Made by a program: the position numbers and the translations under genes. Below, piece after piece: positions 36,852-47,116 of a stretch of 64,000 nt of DNA. The DNA is from Streptococcus marmotae (GTDB lineage Bacteria; Bacillota; Bacilli; Lactobacillales; Streptococcaceae). The DNA lies in the NCBI RefSeq assembly GCF_001623565.1, contig NZ_CP015196.1, positions 1,757,501-1,821,500 on the forward strand, written 5' to 3'. The notes beneath the pieces were generated by a model, which saw only the letters and a list, made by a program, of their open reading frames with translations, was not told the DNA's origin and ran no database searches. Each line of letters begins with the position of its first letter. The stretch's first letter is position 1.

Positions 36852-37187
36852 ATGAAAAACATTATGATTGTCTATATGGGCATCTATTTGCTTGTGACGG
36901 TAATCGCTGCTGCATATAGTTATGTCAAGACCAAACGGATGAATCAGCTGTGTTTAGGTCTAACCCTGCTGACTTGCCTCCTCTTACTTGTAACGTTGTG
37001 GTTCTATGCCCAAGGCTATCAGCCTATTCAAATGGTGGGATTTGCAGTCGGTTTTACCTTAATTTCGAGTCTCTTTCTCTATAATGGTACGAGAGAGGGA
37101 ACACAGTTTATCTATACTTTCTTGTTTAGCGCAGGACGCTTCCTGTTGCATTTACAGTTTTTACTTTTGCTCTATCTTTTTCGATAA
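36852..37187 (+). CDS. Small four-helix membrane protein of unknown function
   Basis: 111 aa, four hydrophobic segments (about 4-22, 32-50, 58-77, 85-108). I do not recognise the family. It follows the ABC-F gene by 9 nt and precedes glcK, which has its own promoter, so it is probably the last gene of the degV-dapB-cca group. No conserved catalytic motif. Confidence 0.7.
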   Translation: MKNIMIVYMGIYLLVTVIAAAYSYVKTKRMNQLCLGLTLLTCLLLLVTLWFYAQGYQPIQMVGFAVGFTLISSLFLYNGTREGTQFIYTFLFSAGRFLLHLQFLLLLYLFR

Positions 37188-37214
37188 AAAGTAGTGCAAA
37201 CCTTTGCAATGTGG

Positions 37215-37220
37215 TATAAT
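37215..37220 (+). promoter_or_regulatory. Extended -10 of glcK
   Basis: TGG-TATAAT 33 nt before the glcK ATG, followed by a normal GAGGAG ribosome site. No clear -35. Confidence 0.6.
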
Positions 37221-37253
37221 AAGGCGAAGTAAAAATTTTATGAGGAGTATCTT

Positions 37254-38213
37254 ATGGCAAAGAAGATTATTGGTATTGACCTTGGTGGAACTTCTGTTAA
37301 ATTTGCGATTCTAACAGAACAAGGTGAGATTCAAGAAAAATGGTCCATTAAGACCAATATATTAGATGAAGGTAGTCACATTGTGCCAGATATCATTGAG
37401 AGTATCAAGCATCATTTTGACACACACCAGTTGACGAAAGATGATTTTCTAGGCATCGGAATGGGGTCGCCAGGTGTGGTAGACAGTAAGGCAGGGACTG
37501 TTATCGGTGCTTACAATCTCAACTGGAAGACGCTTCAACAGATTAAAGAACAAGTTGAATCTGCTATTGGTTTGCCATTTTTCATTGACAATGATGCAAA
37601 TGTCGCTGCCTTAGGTGAACAATGGGTTGGTGCTGGAGGTAACAATCCAGATGTCGTCTTTATGACCCTAGGAACTGGCGTCGGCGGTGGTGTCATCGCT
37701 AGCGGTAACTTGATTCGTGGATTTGGCGGTGCTGGAGGCGAATTAGGACATATTACAGTTGACTTTGAAGAGCCAATTGCTTGTACCTGTGGTAAAAAAG
37801 GTTGCTTAGAGACGGTGGCTTCAGCAACTGGTATTGTGAACTTGACTCGTCGCTATGCGGATAGCTACGCTGGTGATGCCGAATTGAAAAAACGCATTGA
37901 CGATGGTCAGGATGTAACGGCAAAAGATGTCTTTGACCTTGCAAAAGCAGGAGATGACCTCGCTCTTATTGTTTACCGTCATTTCTGTCGCTATTTAGGA
38001 ACAGCTTGTGCCAATATTGCCGCTGTCTTAAACCCTGCTTATATCGTCATCGGCGGCGGTGTGTCAGCAGCTGGAGATTTCTTACTAGAAGGGGTTAATG
38101 AAGTCTATTTGAAAAATTCCTTCCCACAGATTGCTCAAACGACAAAATTAACCCTAGCCAATCTCGGAAATGATGCCGGTGTTCTCGGTGCTGCATCGCT
38201 CGTTTTAAAATAA
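37254..38213 (+). CDS. glcK: ROK-family glucokinase
   Basis: Phosphorylates glucose to glucose-6-phosphate using ATP (319 aa). N-terminal phosphate loop IGIDLGGTSVKFAIL, catalytic Asp in FFIDNDANVAALGE, and the ROK zinc motif CTCGKKGCLETVAS (Cys3) near residue 180, with its His in GELGHITVD. The ATG has GAGGAG upstream. Monocistronic. Confidence 0.93.
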   Translation: MAKKIIGIDLGGTSVKFAILTEQGEIQEKWSIKTNILDEGSHIVPDIIESIKHHFDTHQLTKDDFLGIGMGSPGVVDSKAGTVIGAYNLNWKTLQQIKEQVESAIGLPFFIDNDANVAALGEQWVGAGGNNPDVVFMTLGTGVGGGVIASGNLIRGFGGAGGELGHITVDFEEPIACTCGKKGCLETVASATGIVNLTRRYADSYAGDAELKKRIDDGQDVTAKDVFDLAKAGDDLALIVYRHFCRYLGTACANIAAVLNPAYIVIGGGVSAAGDFLLEGVNEVYLKNSFPQIAQTTKLTLANLGNDAGVLGAASLVLK

Positions 38214-38445
38214 TCATTTTGATAAAGAAAATGGAGAAGATTCCATGACAAATATGCAGTAGTTGTTAAAAGAAAGCTATTATAAGTTCATTTTTGTCAG
38301 TAGATAGTGAAATAATAAATGGATCTTTTCTATCATTTGTCAAGAATAATAAGGTTTCCTAACTGTAATAATTATCTGAATGCGCATCAAGGGATTATTA
38401 AGAAGATGAGATCGAGCTTTTTTTGAATTTTAGTACACAAAAGGA

Positions 38446-38477
38446 TACCTTATCTAGCATTTTTTTAATAAGGTATT
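38446..38477. repeat. Perfect 9-bp hairpin with a T-rich loop
   Basis: ATACCTTAT / ATAAGGTAT with a 14-nt loop that carries seven T. The T-run is in the loop, not after the stem, so it is not a standard terminator. Role unknown. Confidence 0.5.
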
Positions 38478-38529
38478 GTAATGATTGTGCATAGGCGACT
38501 TTAATAAAGCGGAGTCTTAAAGTTTAGGG

Positions 38530-38576
38530 GTTCTATAATTTCTGTAGTGCTAAATTCACTATGGAGATTATAGGAC
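38530..38576. repeat. 20-bp imperfect hairpin, possible IS end or MITE remnant
   Basis: Left arm CTATAATTTCTGTAGTG (38533-38549) and right arm CACTATGGAGATTATAG (38557-38573) pair with two mismatches and G-T pairs; outer bases extend the stem. TTTTT follows. It could act as a terminator, but the layout also resembles the ends of ISL3-type elements in streptococci (from memory, uncertain). Confidence 0.45.
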
Positions 38577-38658
38577 TTTTTGTGTGAAATTGTATTTCGT
38601 GTATGAAAGAGGCTAGAATATGGTATAATAAAGAGTATTTTACAAAGGAAGTGACAAC

Positions 38659-39564
38659 ATGAATATTCAACAATTGCGCTATGTTGTGGCGATTGCAAAT
38701 AGCGGGACTTTTCGAGAAGCAGCAGAGAAAATGTTTGTCTCACAGCCGAGCTTATCCATTTCTGTACGTGATCTAGAAAAAGAATTGGGCTTTAAAATTT
38801 TTAGTCGGACTAGCTCAGGAACCTTTTTGACACGTCGGGGAATGGAATTTTATGAAAAAGCCCAAAGCTTAGTAAAGGGGTTTGATCAATTCGAACACTT
38901 GTATTTACAGTCAGATGATGGTGAAGTAGAGTTTTCCATTTCCAGTCAGCACTATGATTTTTTACCACCTTTGATAACGGAATTTTCGCAACGATTTCCT
39001 GAGTATCCAAAATTTCGTCTGTTTGAGTCAACAACGGTACAGATTTTAGATGAGGTTGCACAAGGACACAGCGAGTTGGGGATTATTTATCTCAATCACC
39101 GCAATACCAAGGGAATTATGCAAAAGTTGGATAAACTCCGCTTGGAAGTAGTTGATTTGATTGATTTTCAAACCCATATCTATATCCGCAAGGGACATCC
39201 TCTGGCTGAAAAGAAAGAGATTGAGCTGGCTGATTTAGCAGGACTTCCAACCGTTCGTTTTACCCAAGAAAAGGATGAATATCTCTATTATTCGGAAAAT
39301 TTCTTTGATACCTCGGATTCGTCTGTGACCTTTGATGTGACAGACCGTGCGACCCTAAATGGTATTTTAGAGCGAACAGATGCCTATGCGACCGGTTCAG
39401 GATTTTTAGACAGCGAGAGTGTGCATGGGATTACGGTGATTCCTTTTAAGGAAGAAAAAGGGAATCGGATGGTCTATGTCAAAAGAGAAGATGGCGAATT
39501 AAGTCCTTGTGCGCAAGATTTTATCAGCGTCATGGAAGACTATTTTGCCAAAAAGAAAGGATAA
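38659..39564 (+). CDS. LysR-family transcriptional regulator
   Basis: 301 aa. N-terminal winged HTH MNIQQLRYVVAIANSGTF with SLSISVRDLEKELG as the recognition helix, then the two-lobed effector domain (about 90-295). The effector is not predictable; LysR-lspA-rluD is a common order in streptococci. AAAGGAAG precedes the ATG. lspA starts 1 nt after its stop, so it is co-transcribed with lipoprotein processing. No divergent target gene is present. Confidence 0.88.
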   Translation: MNIQQLRYVVAIANSGTFREAAEKMFVSQPSLSISVRDLEKELGFKIFSRTSSGTFLTRRGMEFYEKAQSLVKGFDQFEHLYLQSDDGEVEFSISSQHYDFLPPLITEFSQRFPEYPKFRLFESTTVQILDEVAQGHSELGIIYLNHRNTKGIMQKLDKLRLEVVDLIDFQTHIYIRKGHPLAEKKEIELADLAGLPTVRFTQEKDEYLYYSENFFDTSDSSVTFDVTDRATLNGILERTDAYATGSGFLDSESVHGITVIPFKEEKGNRMVYVKREDGELSPCAQDFISVMEDYFAKKKG

Positions 39565-39565
39565 T

Positions 39566-40030
39566 ATGAGAAAAATTGGATTTCCATTAGGCATTGTGAG
39601 CTTGATTGCACTTGATCAGTGGGTAAAGGCTTGGACTGTGGCTACTATTGCCTTAAATGAACAACGCGCTTTTATTCCCAAAATTGTCAATTTTTATTAC
39701 CTGCGTAACTACGGAGCTGCATTTTCCATTCTCCAGCATCAGCAATGGTTCTTTACTCTTGTGACTCTCATCGTGATAACAGTAGCTATTTGGTATTTCA
39801 TCAAGCATATAGAGGGTAGTCTCTGGACTTTGTGGAGCCTATCTCTTGTGATTGCAGGGGGAATCGGAAATTTTATTGATCGCCTTCGTCTAGGATACGT
39901 TGTGGATATGTTTCATCTTGATTTTATTGATTTTCCTGTCTTTAATGTCGCAGATATGTGTTTGACAGTTGGTGTAGCGGTCTTGTTTATCAGTATTATG
40001 AAAGAAGAGAATAATGGAAATAAAAGTTGA
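39566..40030 (+). CDS. lspA: Lipoprotein signal peptidase (signal peptidase II)
   Basis: Four-helix membrane aspartyl protease (154 aa) that cleaves prolipoproteins before the lipid-modified Cys. Catalytic Asp pair: IGNFIDRLRLGYVVDMF and FNVADMCL. LDQWVKA near the start is also typical. ATG 39566 has AAAGG upstream; the frame from 39509 lies in the LysR gene. It serves the lipoproteins of this window (PstS, AdcAII, the OppA-like protein, BmpA). Overlaps rluD by 17 nt. Confidence 0.94.
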   Translation: MRKIGFPLGIVSLIALDQWVKAWTVATIALNEQRAFIPKIVNFYYLRNYGAAFSILQHQQWFFTLVTLIVITVAIWYFIKHIEGSLWTLWSLSLVIAGGIGNFIDRLRLGYVVDMFHLDFIDFPVFNVADMCLTVGVAVLFISIMKEENNGNKS

Positions 40031-40904
40031 AACAGGTGGTATGCGTCTTGATAAAGCCTTGGCGGATTTGACCCCTCTATCGCGTTCGGTAGCCAATGAG
40101 CAAATTAGGGCTGGCCTAGTCCTCGTCAATGGTCAGGCAAAAAAAGCTAAATATACGGTTCAGCCAGGAGACTGTATCCAATACGAGATTCCTGAAGTGG
40201 AAGAAGTAGACTATGTCGCAGAAGAGATTCCACTTGAGATTGTGTATGAAGATGCAGATGTAGCTGTTGTCAATAAGCCGCAAGGCATGGTGGTACATCC
40301 CTCAGCTGGTCATACTTCAGGTACTCTGGTCAATGCACTTCTGTATCATATCAAGGATTTATCTGGTATCAATGGAGTCATGCGACCAGGGATTGTTCAT
40401 CGTATTGACAAGGATACATCTGGTCTTTTGATGATTGCTAAGAATGATGAATCCCATCAGAAATTGGCAGAAGAATTAAAGGCGAAGAAATCCTTACGAA
40501 AATATGTGGCGATTGTCCATGGCAATTTGCCAAATGATCGAGGTGTAATTGAAGCGCCGATTGGTCGTTCGGATAAGGATCGTAAAAAACAAGCAGTAAC
40601 AGCTAAGGGAAAAGAAGCCCTCACCCGCTTTCAGGTCTTGGAGCGCTTTGGAGACTATACCTTAGTCGAGTTAACTCTTGAAACAGGTCGGACACATCAG
40701 ATTCGTGTTCATATGGCCTATATTGGTCATCCAGTTGCTGGAGATGAGGTGTATGGACCACGTAAGACCCTAAAAGGTCACGGTCAGTTCCTACATGCTA
40801 AGACCCTTGGTTTCACCCATCCTAAGACAGGTGAGCTTGTGACCTTTACGGCAGAAGAGCCAACTATTTTCCGTGAAACCTTAGAAAAACTCAGAAAAGC
40901 CTAA
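40014..40904 (+). CDS. rluD: Ribosomal large subunit pseudouridine synthase (RluD/RluA family)
   Basis: 296 aa: N-terminal S4 RNA-binding domain (about 10-65) and the pseudouridine synthase domain with catalytic Asp in GIVHRIDKDTSGLLM (about 125-139) and LETGRTHQIRVH. RluD modifies helix 69 of 23S rRNA in E. coli; the exact target here is inferred. It starts inside the end of lspA, indicating coupling. Confidence 0.9.
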   Translation: MEIKVETGGMRLDKALADLTPLSRSVANEQIRAGLVLVNGQAKKAKYTVQPGDCIQYEIPEVEEVDYVAEEIPLEIVYEDADVAVVNKPQGMVVHPSAGHTSGTLVNALLYHIKDLSGINGVMRPGIVHRIDKDTSGLLMIAKNDESHQKLAEELKAKKSLRKYVAIVHGNLPNDRGVIEAPIGRSDKDRKKQAVTAKGKEALTRFQVLERFGDYTLVELTLETGRTHQIRVHMAYIGHPVAGDEVYGPRKTLKGHGQFLHAKTLGFTHPKTGELVTFTAEEPTIFRETLEKLRKA

Positions 40905-40964
40905 CTTGCTCAATTAAACCGAGCATGGTATACTAGAACAGTTACAAAAAAATGAGGAGTGAAT

Positions 40965-41300
40965 ATGGAAACTTTACCAAATTGTCCAAAATGCCAATCT
41001 GAATATGTCTATGAAGACGGTGTATTGCTTATCTGTCCAGAGTGTGCTTATGAGTGGAACCCTGCAGAGGTTGCTGAAGAAGAAGGTCTTGTAGCGATTG
41101 ACGCCAACGGAAATCGTTTGGCAGATGGTGACACGGTAACCCTGATTAAGGACTTGAAAGTCAAAGGAGCACCGAAGGATTTAAAACAAGGTACACGTGT
41201 GAAAAATATTCGCATTGTGGAAGGTGACCACAATATCGATTGTAAGATTGATGGTTTTGGTGCCATGAAATTAAAATCAGAATTTGTGAAAAAAATCTAA
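40965..41300 (+). CDS. YjdM/PhnA-family zinc-ribbon protein
   Basis: 111-aa cytoplasmic protein. N-terminal zinc ribbon CPKC...CPEC (Cys pairs at about 8/11 and 26/29) and a compact C-terminal beta domain ([17 protein letters not shown]). Often annotated as PhnA of phosphonate use, a historical misnomer; the function is unknown. Start ATG 40965 with GAGGAG 6 nt upstream; GTG 40959 is too close to it. Own promoter TGG-TATACT at about 40926. Confidence 0.88.
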   Translation: METLPNCPKCQSEYVYEDGVLLICPECAYEWNPAEVAEEEGLVAIDANGNRLADGDTVTLIKDLKVKGAPKDLKQGTRVKNIRIVEGDHNIDCKIDGFGAMKLKSEFVKKI

Positions 41301-41382
41301 TCAAATGAAACAGATTTTTATAAGAATTGGGAGTCGAACACGTTATTGTTTTGCTCCCTCTTATTCTTTTAGGAGGAATACA

Positions 41383-42027
41383 TTGAATTATCAAAGTAAG
41401 TATTTTTATTCGCGTTGTTTGCTAGCTATTCTTGCCATTGTTGGCACGACTCTTGAGATTGTCAAATATGGTATCGGGATGTTGCTGTATTATACCGTGC
41501 AGTCCAATTTGCTGGTAGCCCTATTTTCAACTTACATGGTCTATGCCCTGTACCGTAAAAAAGACTTGCAAAGTCGGACATTCTTACGGATAAAGGCAGC
41601 AGTCACCATGTCGATTATGATTACCTGTGTCATTTATCATTTGCTGCTAGCCCCTTTAGCGACAGATTTTTGGCGTGTGGAAAACCTTCTCTGCCACTAT
41701 ATTGTCCCGCTTTACTTTCTACTAGATACCTTGTTTTTGGACAAGCAAAGACAATACAAGTGGTTTGACCCAATCTGGTGGACAGCTCTGCCGATTACTT
41801 ACTTAGGCTTTGCCCTTATCAATGGTCTCTTTATCAAATGGCCAATTCCTGAGGCGAAAGATAGTCCCTTTGCCTATTTCTTCTTAAATGTTCCTAAATA
41901 CGGTTGGAATTTTGTCTTGAGTTATTCAGGCACTATTTTTATTGCCTATTTACTGGCTGGTTTTGGTTTACTATTGTTGAAGTCCACTTCCTTACCAAGT
42001 CAGTCACAAAAGCCACGGACTGTTTAA
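41383..42027 (+). CDS. Pr6Pr-family integral membrane protein
   Basis: 214 aa with six hydrophobic segments. Family-type segments: YTVQSNLLVALF, VIYHLLLAP, HYIVPLYFLLDTL. Function unknown. The frame is open from 41305, but TTG 41383 is preceded by AGGAGG at 6 nt and gives LNYQSKYFYSR, the plausible N-terminus. Monocistronic or weakly linked to the preceding gene; no terminator is obvious. Confidence 0.75.
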   Translation: MNYQSKYFYSRCLLAILAIVGTTLEIVKYGIGMLLYYTVQSNLLVALFSTYMVYALYRKKDLQSRTFLRIKAAVTMSIMITCVIYHLLLAPLATDFWRVENLLCHYIVPLYFLLDTLFLDKQRQYKWFDPIWWTALPITYLGFALINGLFIKWPIPEAKDSPFAYFFLNVPKYGWNFVLSYSGTIFIAYLLAGFGLLLLKSTSLPSQSQKPRTV

Positions 42028-42253
42028 TTTTTCTCTTTCCTTTTGGTAGATATACAAAAAAATATGGAATTCTCTCTATTTCTAACATAAAAGGGAGGAT
42101 TTTCTTACATGTACATGTCACAATATACAAAAAATATGAATATTTTTTCATAAAAAATGCAGACAAATGAACTATTTTGTGTTAAAATACAACAACAGAC
42201 ATGGAAAGCATCGTCTGGTGACCAATCAAAAAGAAAGTTTTGAGGTTTTATTT

Positions 42254-44050
42254 ATGAAAAAATCAACAAAATTCTATTCTCTAGCAGCCGTGACTCTTTT
42301 GTCAGCATCTGTACTAGCAGCTTGTGGATCAACTGGGAATAAAAACGCATCATCTGCAAATGAAGCAAGTCTTTCATTTCCAGGAGAAGTGACTCATGAT
42401 GGAAGTGCAATTAAGGGTGGCCAGCTCAACTATGCAATCGTCGCAGCATCAGCGTCAACTGGCTTGTTGATTGATGAGTTAACTGAAAATAATGTTGACT
42501 CAACTTTTGGGACTATGGTTGATGAGTCCATGTTTGGATATGACGGTGACCGTAAATTAGATGATTCAGGACTTGCCAAAGTTGATTTTGACGTAAAAGA
42601 AAAAACAGTAACCGTTACCTTGAATGGTAAAGACTACAAGTGGTCTGATGGGCAGCCGTTTACGATTGATGATTACATCTTTACGATTGAAAAAATGGCA
42701 GATAAAGGCTATACAGGAGTGCGTTTCGGAGATGGATTTAAAAACATCGTTGGAATGGATGAGTTTGTCGACGGAAAAGCAGATAGTGTTTCAGGGATTG
42801 AAAAAGTGGATGATTACTCTGTCGTATTGCACATGAAGGAAATGACTCCTTCTATGATGTATGCAGGTGGAGACGTTCCAGCCTATGTCATGCCAAAACA
42901 CATCTTTAAAGATATTCCAGTTGCTGAATGGGAAAAGAGTGACTATGCGCGTGCGACAACTAAGTTCGTCGGTATGGGACCATTCAAAATTAAAGAAGTG
43001 GTGAGTGGAGAATCTGTTACCTTTGTAGCAAACGAAAATTACTATGCTGGCAAACCAACCATTGATACCTTGAAGATGGATATCGTGTCTCCTGACACAA
43101 TTGTGTCAGAGATGAAAGCGGGTCACTATGACTATGCAGAAATGCCAACGGATCAATTGGACAGCTTTAAGGATGCGTCTAACTTTACAGTTCTTGGAAC
43201 CTTGGCTTCAAGTTATGAGTACCTATCCTTCAACCTTGGAAAATACGACAAGGACGCAAAGAAAAATGTCATGAATCCTGATGCTAAGATGAATGATGTG
43301 AAGTTGCGTCAGGCGATGGGCTACGCTCTTGATACGAAGACTGCTGGCGAAAAACTCTACAGTGGTTTGTACCATCCAGCAACGTCATTGATTATTTCAT
43401 TCTTCGGAGACTTACATGACTCAGAATTAGAAGGTTACACTTACAACCCAGAAAAAGCGAAGAAATTGCTTGATGAAGCAGGTTACAAAGATGTAGATGG
43501 AGACGGTATCCGTGAAGATAAGAACGGAAAACCATTTAAAATCAGCCTTGCAGCTCGTAAACGGACAGAAGCTAATGAAGCTCTTATCCAACAATATCAA
43601 AACTGGTGGAAAGAAGTCGGTCTGAACGTTGAACTTTATACTGGTCGTACAATGGAGTTGAATTCATTCTATGATACAATCGAAGCTAACGATGAAAATA
43701 TTGACGCTTATCTAGCAGGTTGGTCAACAGGATATGATCCAAATCCAACAGGTTTATGGGGAGCAGAAGCACCGTTTAACTACTCACGTTATGTATCAGA
43801 TGAAAATACGAAGCTATTGAAAGCAATCAGTTCAGAAGAATCATTTGACGAGAAGAAAAATCTTGACAACTACAAGAAATGGCAAGAAAATGCTGAAAAA
43901 GAAGCCTTTGCGATTCCATTGTTTGAATCTGAAAAGCTCATCGCAGTTAATAAACGTGTCAAATACTTTGATACCAAATACGGTTCAGCTTCTAAAGCAC
44001 AATTTAATAAACTTGAATTAACAGCTGACCAAGGTGTAGCTGAGAAATAA
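42254..44050 (+). CDS. Oligopeptide ABC transporter substrate-binding lipoprotein (OppA/AliA type)
   Basis: 598-aa peptide-binding lipoprotein. The signal ends LAACG (Cys at about residue 24). SBP family 5 features: FTIDDYIFTIEKMAD, the VVLHMKEMTP strand, LRQAMGYALD, and GYDPNPTG near the C-terminus. ATG 42254 is chosen over 42167 because it starts the signal peptide MKKSTKFYSLAAVT. No permease or ATPase is adjacent, so it is an orphan binding protein, like AliA/AliB, that probably docks on a distant Ami/Opp system. The GAGG ribosome site is weak. Confidence 0.9.
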   Translation: MKKSTKFYSLAAVTLLSASVLAACGSTGNKNASSANEASLSFPGEVTHDGSAIKGGQLNYAIVAASASTGLLIDELTENNVDSTFGTMVDESMFGYDGDRKLDDSGLAKVDFDVKEKTVTVTLNGKDYKWSDGQPFTIDDYIFTIEKMADKGYTGVRFGDGFKNIVGMDEFVDGKADSVSGIEKVDDYSVVLHMKEMTPSMMYAGGDVPAYVMPKHIFKDIPVAEWEKSDYARATTKFVGMGPFKIKEVVSGESVTFVANENYYAGKPTIDTLKMDIVSPDTIVSEMKAGHYDYAEMPTDQLDSFKDASNFTVLGTLASSYEYLSFNLGKYDKDAKKNVMNPDAKMNDVKLRQAMGYALDTKTAGEKLYSGLYHPATSLIISFFGDLHDSELEGYTYNPEKAKKLLDEAGYKDVDGDGIREDKNGKPFKISLAARKRTEANEALIQQYQNWWKEVGLNVELYTGRTMELNSFYDTIEANDENIDAYLAGWSTGYDPNPTGLWGAEAPFNYSRYVSDENTKLLKAISSEESFDEKKNLDNYKKWQENAEKEAFAIPLFESEKLIAVNKRVKYFDTKYGSASKAQFNKLELTADQGVAEK

Positions 44051-44071
44051 GCTAGACGAAAAATAAAATAT

Positions 44072-44101
44072 AAGGATTGGCAGAACGACCAGTCCTTATT
44101 T
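44072..44101 (+). terminator. Terminator of the OppA-like gene
   Basis: Stem AAGGATTGG / CCAGTCCTT (one mismatch), 8-nt loop, followed by ATTTGTC; the T-run is short. Confidence 0.6.
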
Positions 44102-44184
44102 GTCTACAACAGTGGTATTTTAGACAGTTCCTTACGGTTTCGCTACTAGGTTTTAGGGAGTGCTGTTCATTTTCGACCTACGAT

Positions 44185-44213
44185 TTGTTTTTTGAGAAAA
44201 ATTCTGTTATACT
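44185..44213 (+). promoter_or_regulatory. Promoter of the pyr operon
   Basis: -35 TTGTTT (44185-44190), 17-bp spacer, extended -10 TGT-TATACT (44208-44213). Leader to pyrR about 245 nt. Confidence 0.7.
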
Positions 44214-44226
44214 AATAGAAATAAAT

Positions 44227-44994
<768 letters not shown>

Positions 44995-45006
44995 GAGGTA
45001 GAAAAA

Positions 45007-45939
45007 ATGGCAATCATCGACGGAAAGGTGTCACTCCAGCATGTGGTGACCATGGAGAGCCTAACAAATGAAGAAGTATTGGGATTGATTCAGCGTGGAT
45101 TGGCTTTTAAATGGGGAGAAGCGACCGCTGCGATTGACCAGCCTGTTTATGTTTCTAATCTCTTCTTTGAAGATTCCACTCGTACCCACAAGTCTTTTGA
45201 AATGGCAGAGCTACGTTTGGGGCTAAATATGATTGACTTTGATGCAAAGACTAGCTCAGTCAATAAGGGAGAGACTTTATATGATACCATTTTGACCATG
45301 AGTGCCTTAGGGGTAGACATCTGTGTTATCCGCCATTCAGAAGTAGATTACTATCGGGAGCTTATTGAGAGCCCAACCATTACGGCTTCGATTGTGAATG
45401 GGGGAGATGGATCTGGACAACATCCTAGCCAGTCTCTGCTTGATTTAATGACCATTTATGAGGAATTTGGGCGCTTTGAGGGCTTAAAGATTATGATTGC
45501 AGGGGATTTGACACATTCACGTGTTGCCAAGTCCAATATGCAGATTTTAAAACGCTTGGGTGCAGAATTGTTTTTTGCAGGACCAAGTGAATGGTATACA
45601 GCAGAATTTGATGCCTACGGTCAGCATGTAGCCTTGGATGATATTGTCGAGCAAGCAGATGTCTTGATGTTCTTGCGTGTGCAGCATGAACGCCATGACG
45701 GAAATGGCCATTTTTCCAAGGAAGTTTATCACCAATTGCACGGCTTAACACAGGAGCGGTATCATCGCATGAAGGAATCTGCTATTATCATGCACCCAGC
45801 TCCGGTCAATCGTGATGTCGAAATTGCTGATGCCTTAGTTGAAGCACCGAAGTCACGCATTGTTCGACAGATGCAAAATGGTGTTTTTGTGAGGATGGCT
45901 ATTTTAGAAGCTGTTTTACAGGCAAGAGCCACTAAATAG
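45007..45939 (+). CDS. pyrB: Aspartate carbamoyltransferase, catalytic chain
   Basis: First committed pyrimidine step, carbamoyl phosphate plus aspartate to carbamoyl aspartate (310 aa). The carbamoyl-phosphate loop [19 protein letters not shown] and [11 protein letters not shown] are intact. There is no pyrI regulatory chain, as usual in Gram-positives; control is by PyrR. Ribosome site AAGAGG. Confidence 0.95.
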   Translation: MAIIDGKVSLQHVVTMESLTNEEVLGLIQRGLAFKWGEATAAIDQPVYVSNLFFEDSTRTHKSFEMAELRLGLNMIDFDAKTSSVNKGETLYDTILTMSALGVDICVIRHSEVDYYRELIESPTITASIVNGGDGSGQHPSQSLLDLMTIYEEFGRFEGLKIMIAGDLTHSRVAKSNMQILKRLGAELFFAGPSEWYTAEFDAYGQHVALDDIVEQADVLMFLRVQHERHDGNGHFSKEVYHQLHGLTQERYHRMKESAIIMHPAPVNRDVEIADALVEAPKSRIVRQMQNGVFVRMAILEAVLQARATK

Positions 45940-45942
45940 AAA

Positions 45943-45970
45943 CGTTAACAGGCTCCAGAGAGAGCAGACG
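45943..45970 (+). promoter_or_regulatory. PyrR-type binding loop 2, directly before the carA ribosome site
   Basis: Lower stem CGT/ACG, 5' internal loop TAACAG, upper stem GCTC/GAGC, hexaloop CAGAGA. GAGGAGG of carA begins right after it. No terminator follows, so binding here would more likely hinder ribosome access than cause attenuation (inference). Confidence 0.7.
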
Positions 45971-45982
45971 AGGAGGGAAATA

Positions 45983-47071
45983 ATGGCAAAACGATTGCTA
46001 ATTTTAGAAGATGGAACGATTTTCGAAGGTGAAGCCTTCGGAGCAGATATTGATGTGACAGGTGAGATTGTCTTTAACACAGGGATGACAGGTTATCAAG
46101 AGTCGATTACAGACCAGTCCTACAATGGTCAAATTTTGACCTTTACCTACCCGTTGGTTGGAAATTATGGGGTCAATCGTGATGACTACGAATCAATCAC
46201 TCCTACTTGTAAGGGTGTTGTAGTTCGTGAATGGGCTCGTCGAGCGAGCAACTGGCGCAATCAATTAACCTTGGATGAATTTTTAAAGGCCAAGAAAATT
46301 CCGGGTATTTCAGGAATTGACACGCGCGCTCTCACCAAAATTATCCGTCAACATGGGACTATGCGGGCAACGCTTGCAGATGTAGGAGATTCGGTCGAGC
46401 ATTTATCAGATCAGCTACGTGCGACAGTATTGCCAACCAATAATATCGAACAGGTTTCAACTAAGACTGCCTACCCTGCACCGGGAATTGGTCGCAATAT
46501 TGTTCTAGTAGACTTTGGTCTCAAACATTCCATTTTACGTGAGCTTTCAAAACGTGATTGTAACATCACGGTAGTATCATTTGATACGACTGCTGAAGAA
46601 ATTTTAAACTTAGCGCCAGATGGTGTCATGCTCTCAAATGGGCCTGGGGATCCAGATGATGTGCCAGAAGCCTTGGAGATGATTCGTGGTATTCAAGGAA
46701 AAATTCCGATTTTTGGAATCTGTATGGGGCATCAATTATTGGCAAAAGCAAATGGGGCTAGCACCTATAAGATGAAATTTGGGCACCGTGGTTTTAACCA
46801 TGCCGTTCGTGAAATTGCAACTGGCCGTGTCGATTTTACCTCTCAAAACCATGGGTTTGCGGTGTCGCGTGAAGACTTACCAGACTGCTTGATGATTACC
46901 CATGAGGAAATCAATGACAAATCAGTCGAGGGCGTTCGCCACCGTTATCAACCAGCCTTCTCTGTTCAGTTCCACCCAGATGCAGCACCTGGTCCACATG
47001 ATGCCAGCTATTTGTTTGACGATTTTATGGAATTGATTGATGCCTTTCAAGCTGAGGCAGGTAAAAAATAA
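45983..47071 (+). CDS. carA: Carbamoyl-phosphate synthase, small (glutaminase) subunit
   Basis: Releases NH3 from glutamine for CarB (362 aa). The catalytic Cys is in [13 protein letters not shown]. The His motif reads [12 protein letters not shown], with Asp where many homologues have Glu (HPE); I recall this Asp as common in streptococci. The N-terminal domain [16 protein letters not shown] is typical. Strong GAGGAGG ribosome site next to PyrR-type loop 2. Confidence 0.95.
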   Translation: MAKRLLILEDGTIFEGEAFGADIDVTGEIVFNTGMTGYQESITDQSYNGQILTFTYPLVGNYGVNRDDYESITPTCKGVVVREWARRASNWRNQLTLDEFLKAKKIPGISGIDTRALTKIIRQHGTMRATLADVGDSVEHLSDQLRATVLPTNNIEQVSTKTAYPAPGIGRNIVLVDFGLKHSILRELSKRDCNITVVSFDTTAEEILNLAPDGVMLSNGPGDPDDVPEALEMIRGIQGKIPIFGICMGHQLLAKANGASTYKMKFGHRGFNHAVREIATGRVDFTSQNHGFAVSREDLPDCLMITHEEINDKSVEGVRHRYQPAFSVQFHPDAAPGPHDASYLFDDFMELIDAFQAEAGKK

Positions 47072-47074
47072 CAT

Positions 47075-47103
47075 ATTTAATGGCAGCCAGAGAGCTGACG
47101 AAT
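47075..47103 (+). promoter_or_regulatory. PyrR-type binding loop 3, before the ancestral carB ribosome site
   Basis: Lower stem ATT/AAT, 5' internal loop TAATGG, upper stem CAGC/GCTG, hexaloop CAGAGA. GAAAGGAG (47105-47112) follows at once. The hexaloop is identical to loop 2 and fits the PyrR form CNGNGA. Confidence 0.65.
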
Positions 47104-47116
47104 AGAAAGGAGAAAC

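Larger units (their letters stand above)
38214..38658. other. 445-nt gene-free region between glcK and the LysR gene
   Basis: Translation in all frames is full of stops. It contains a perfect 9-bp hairpin (38446-38477), a long imperfect hairpin with IS-end character (38530-38576), and the -10 of the LysR gene (TGG-TATAAT at about 38622-38630). Confidence 0.6.

Noticed and set aside
40965..41300. Alkylphosphonate utilisation protein PhnA
   Set aside because: The name is historical; no phn genes are nearby and the protein is a zinc-ribbon YjdM type of unknown role.
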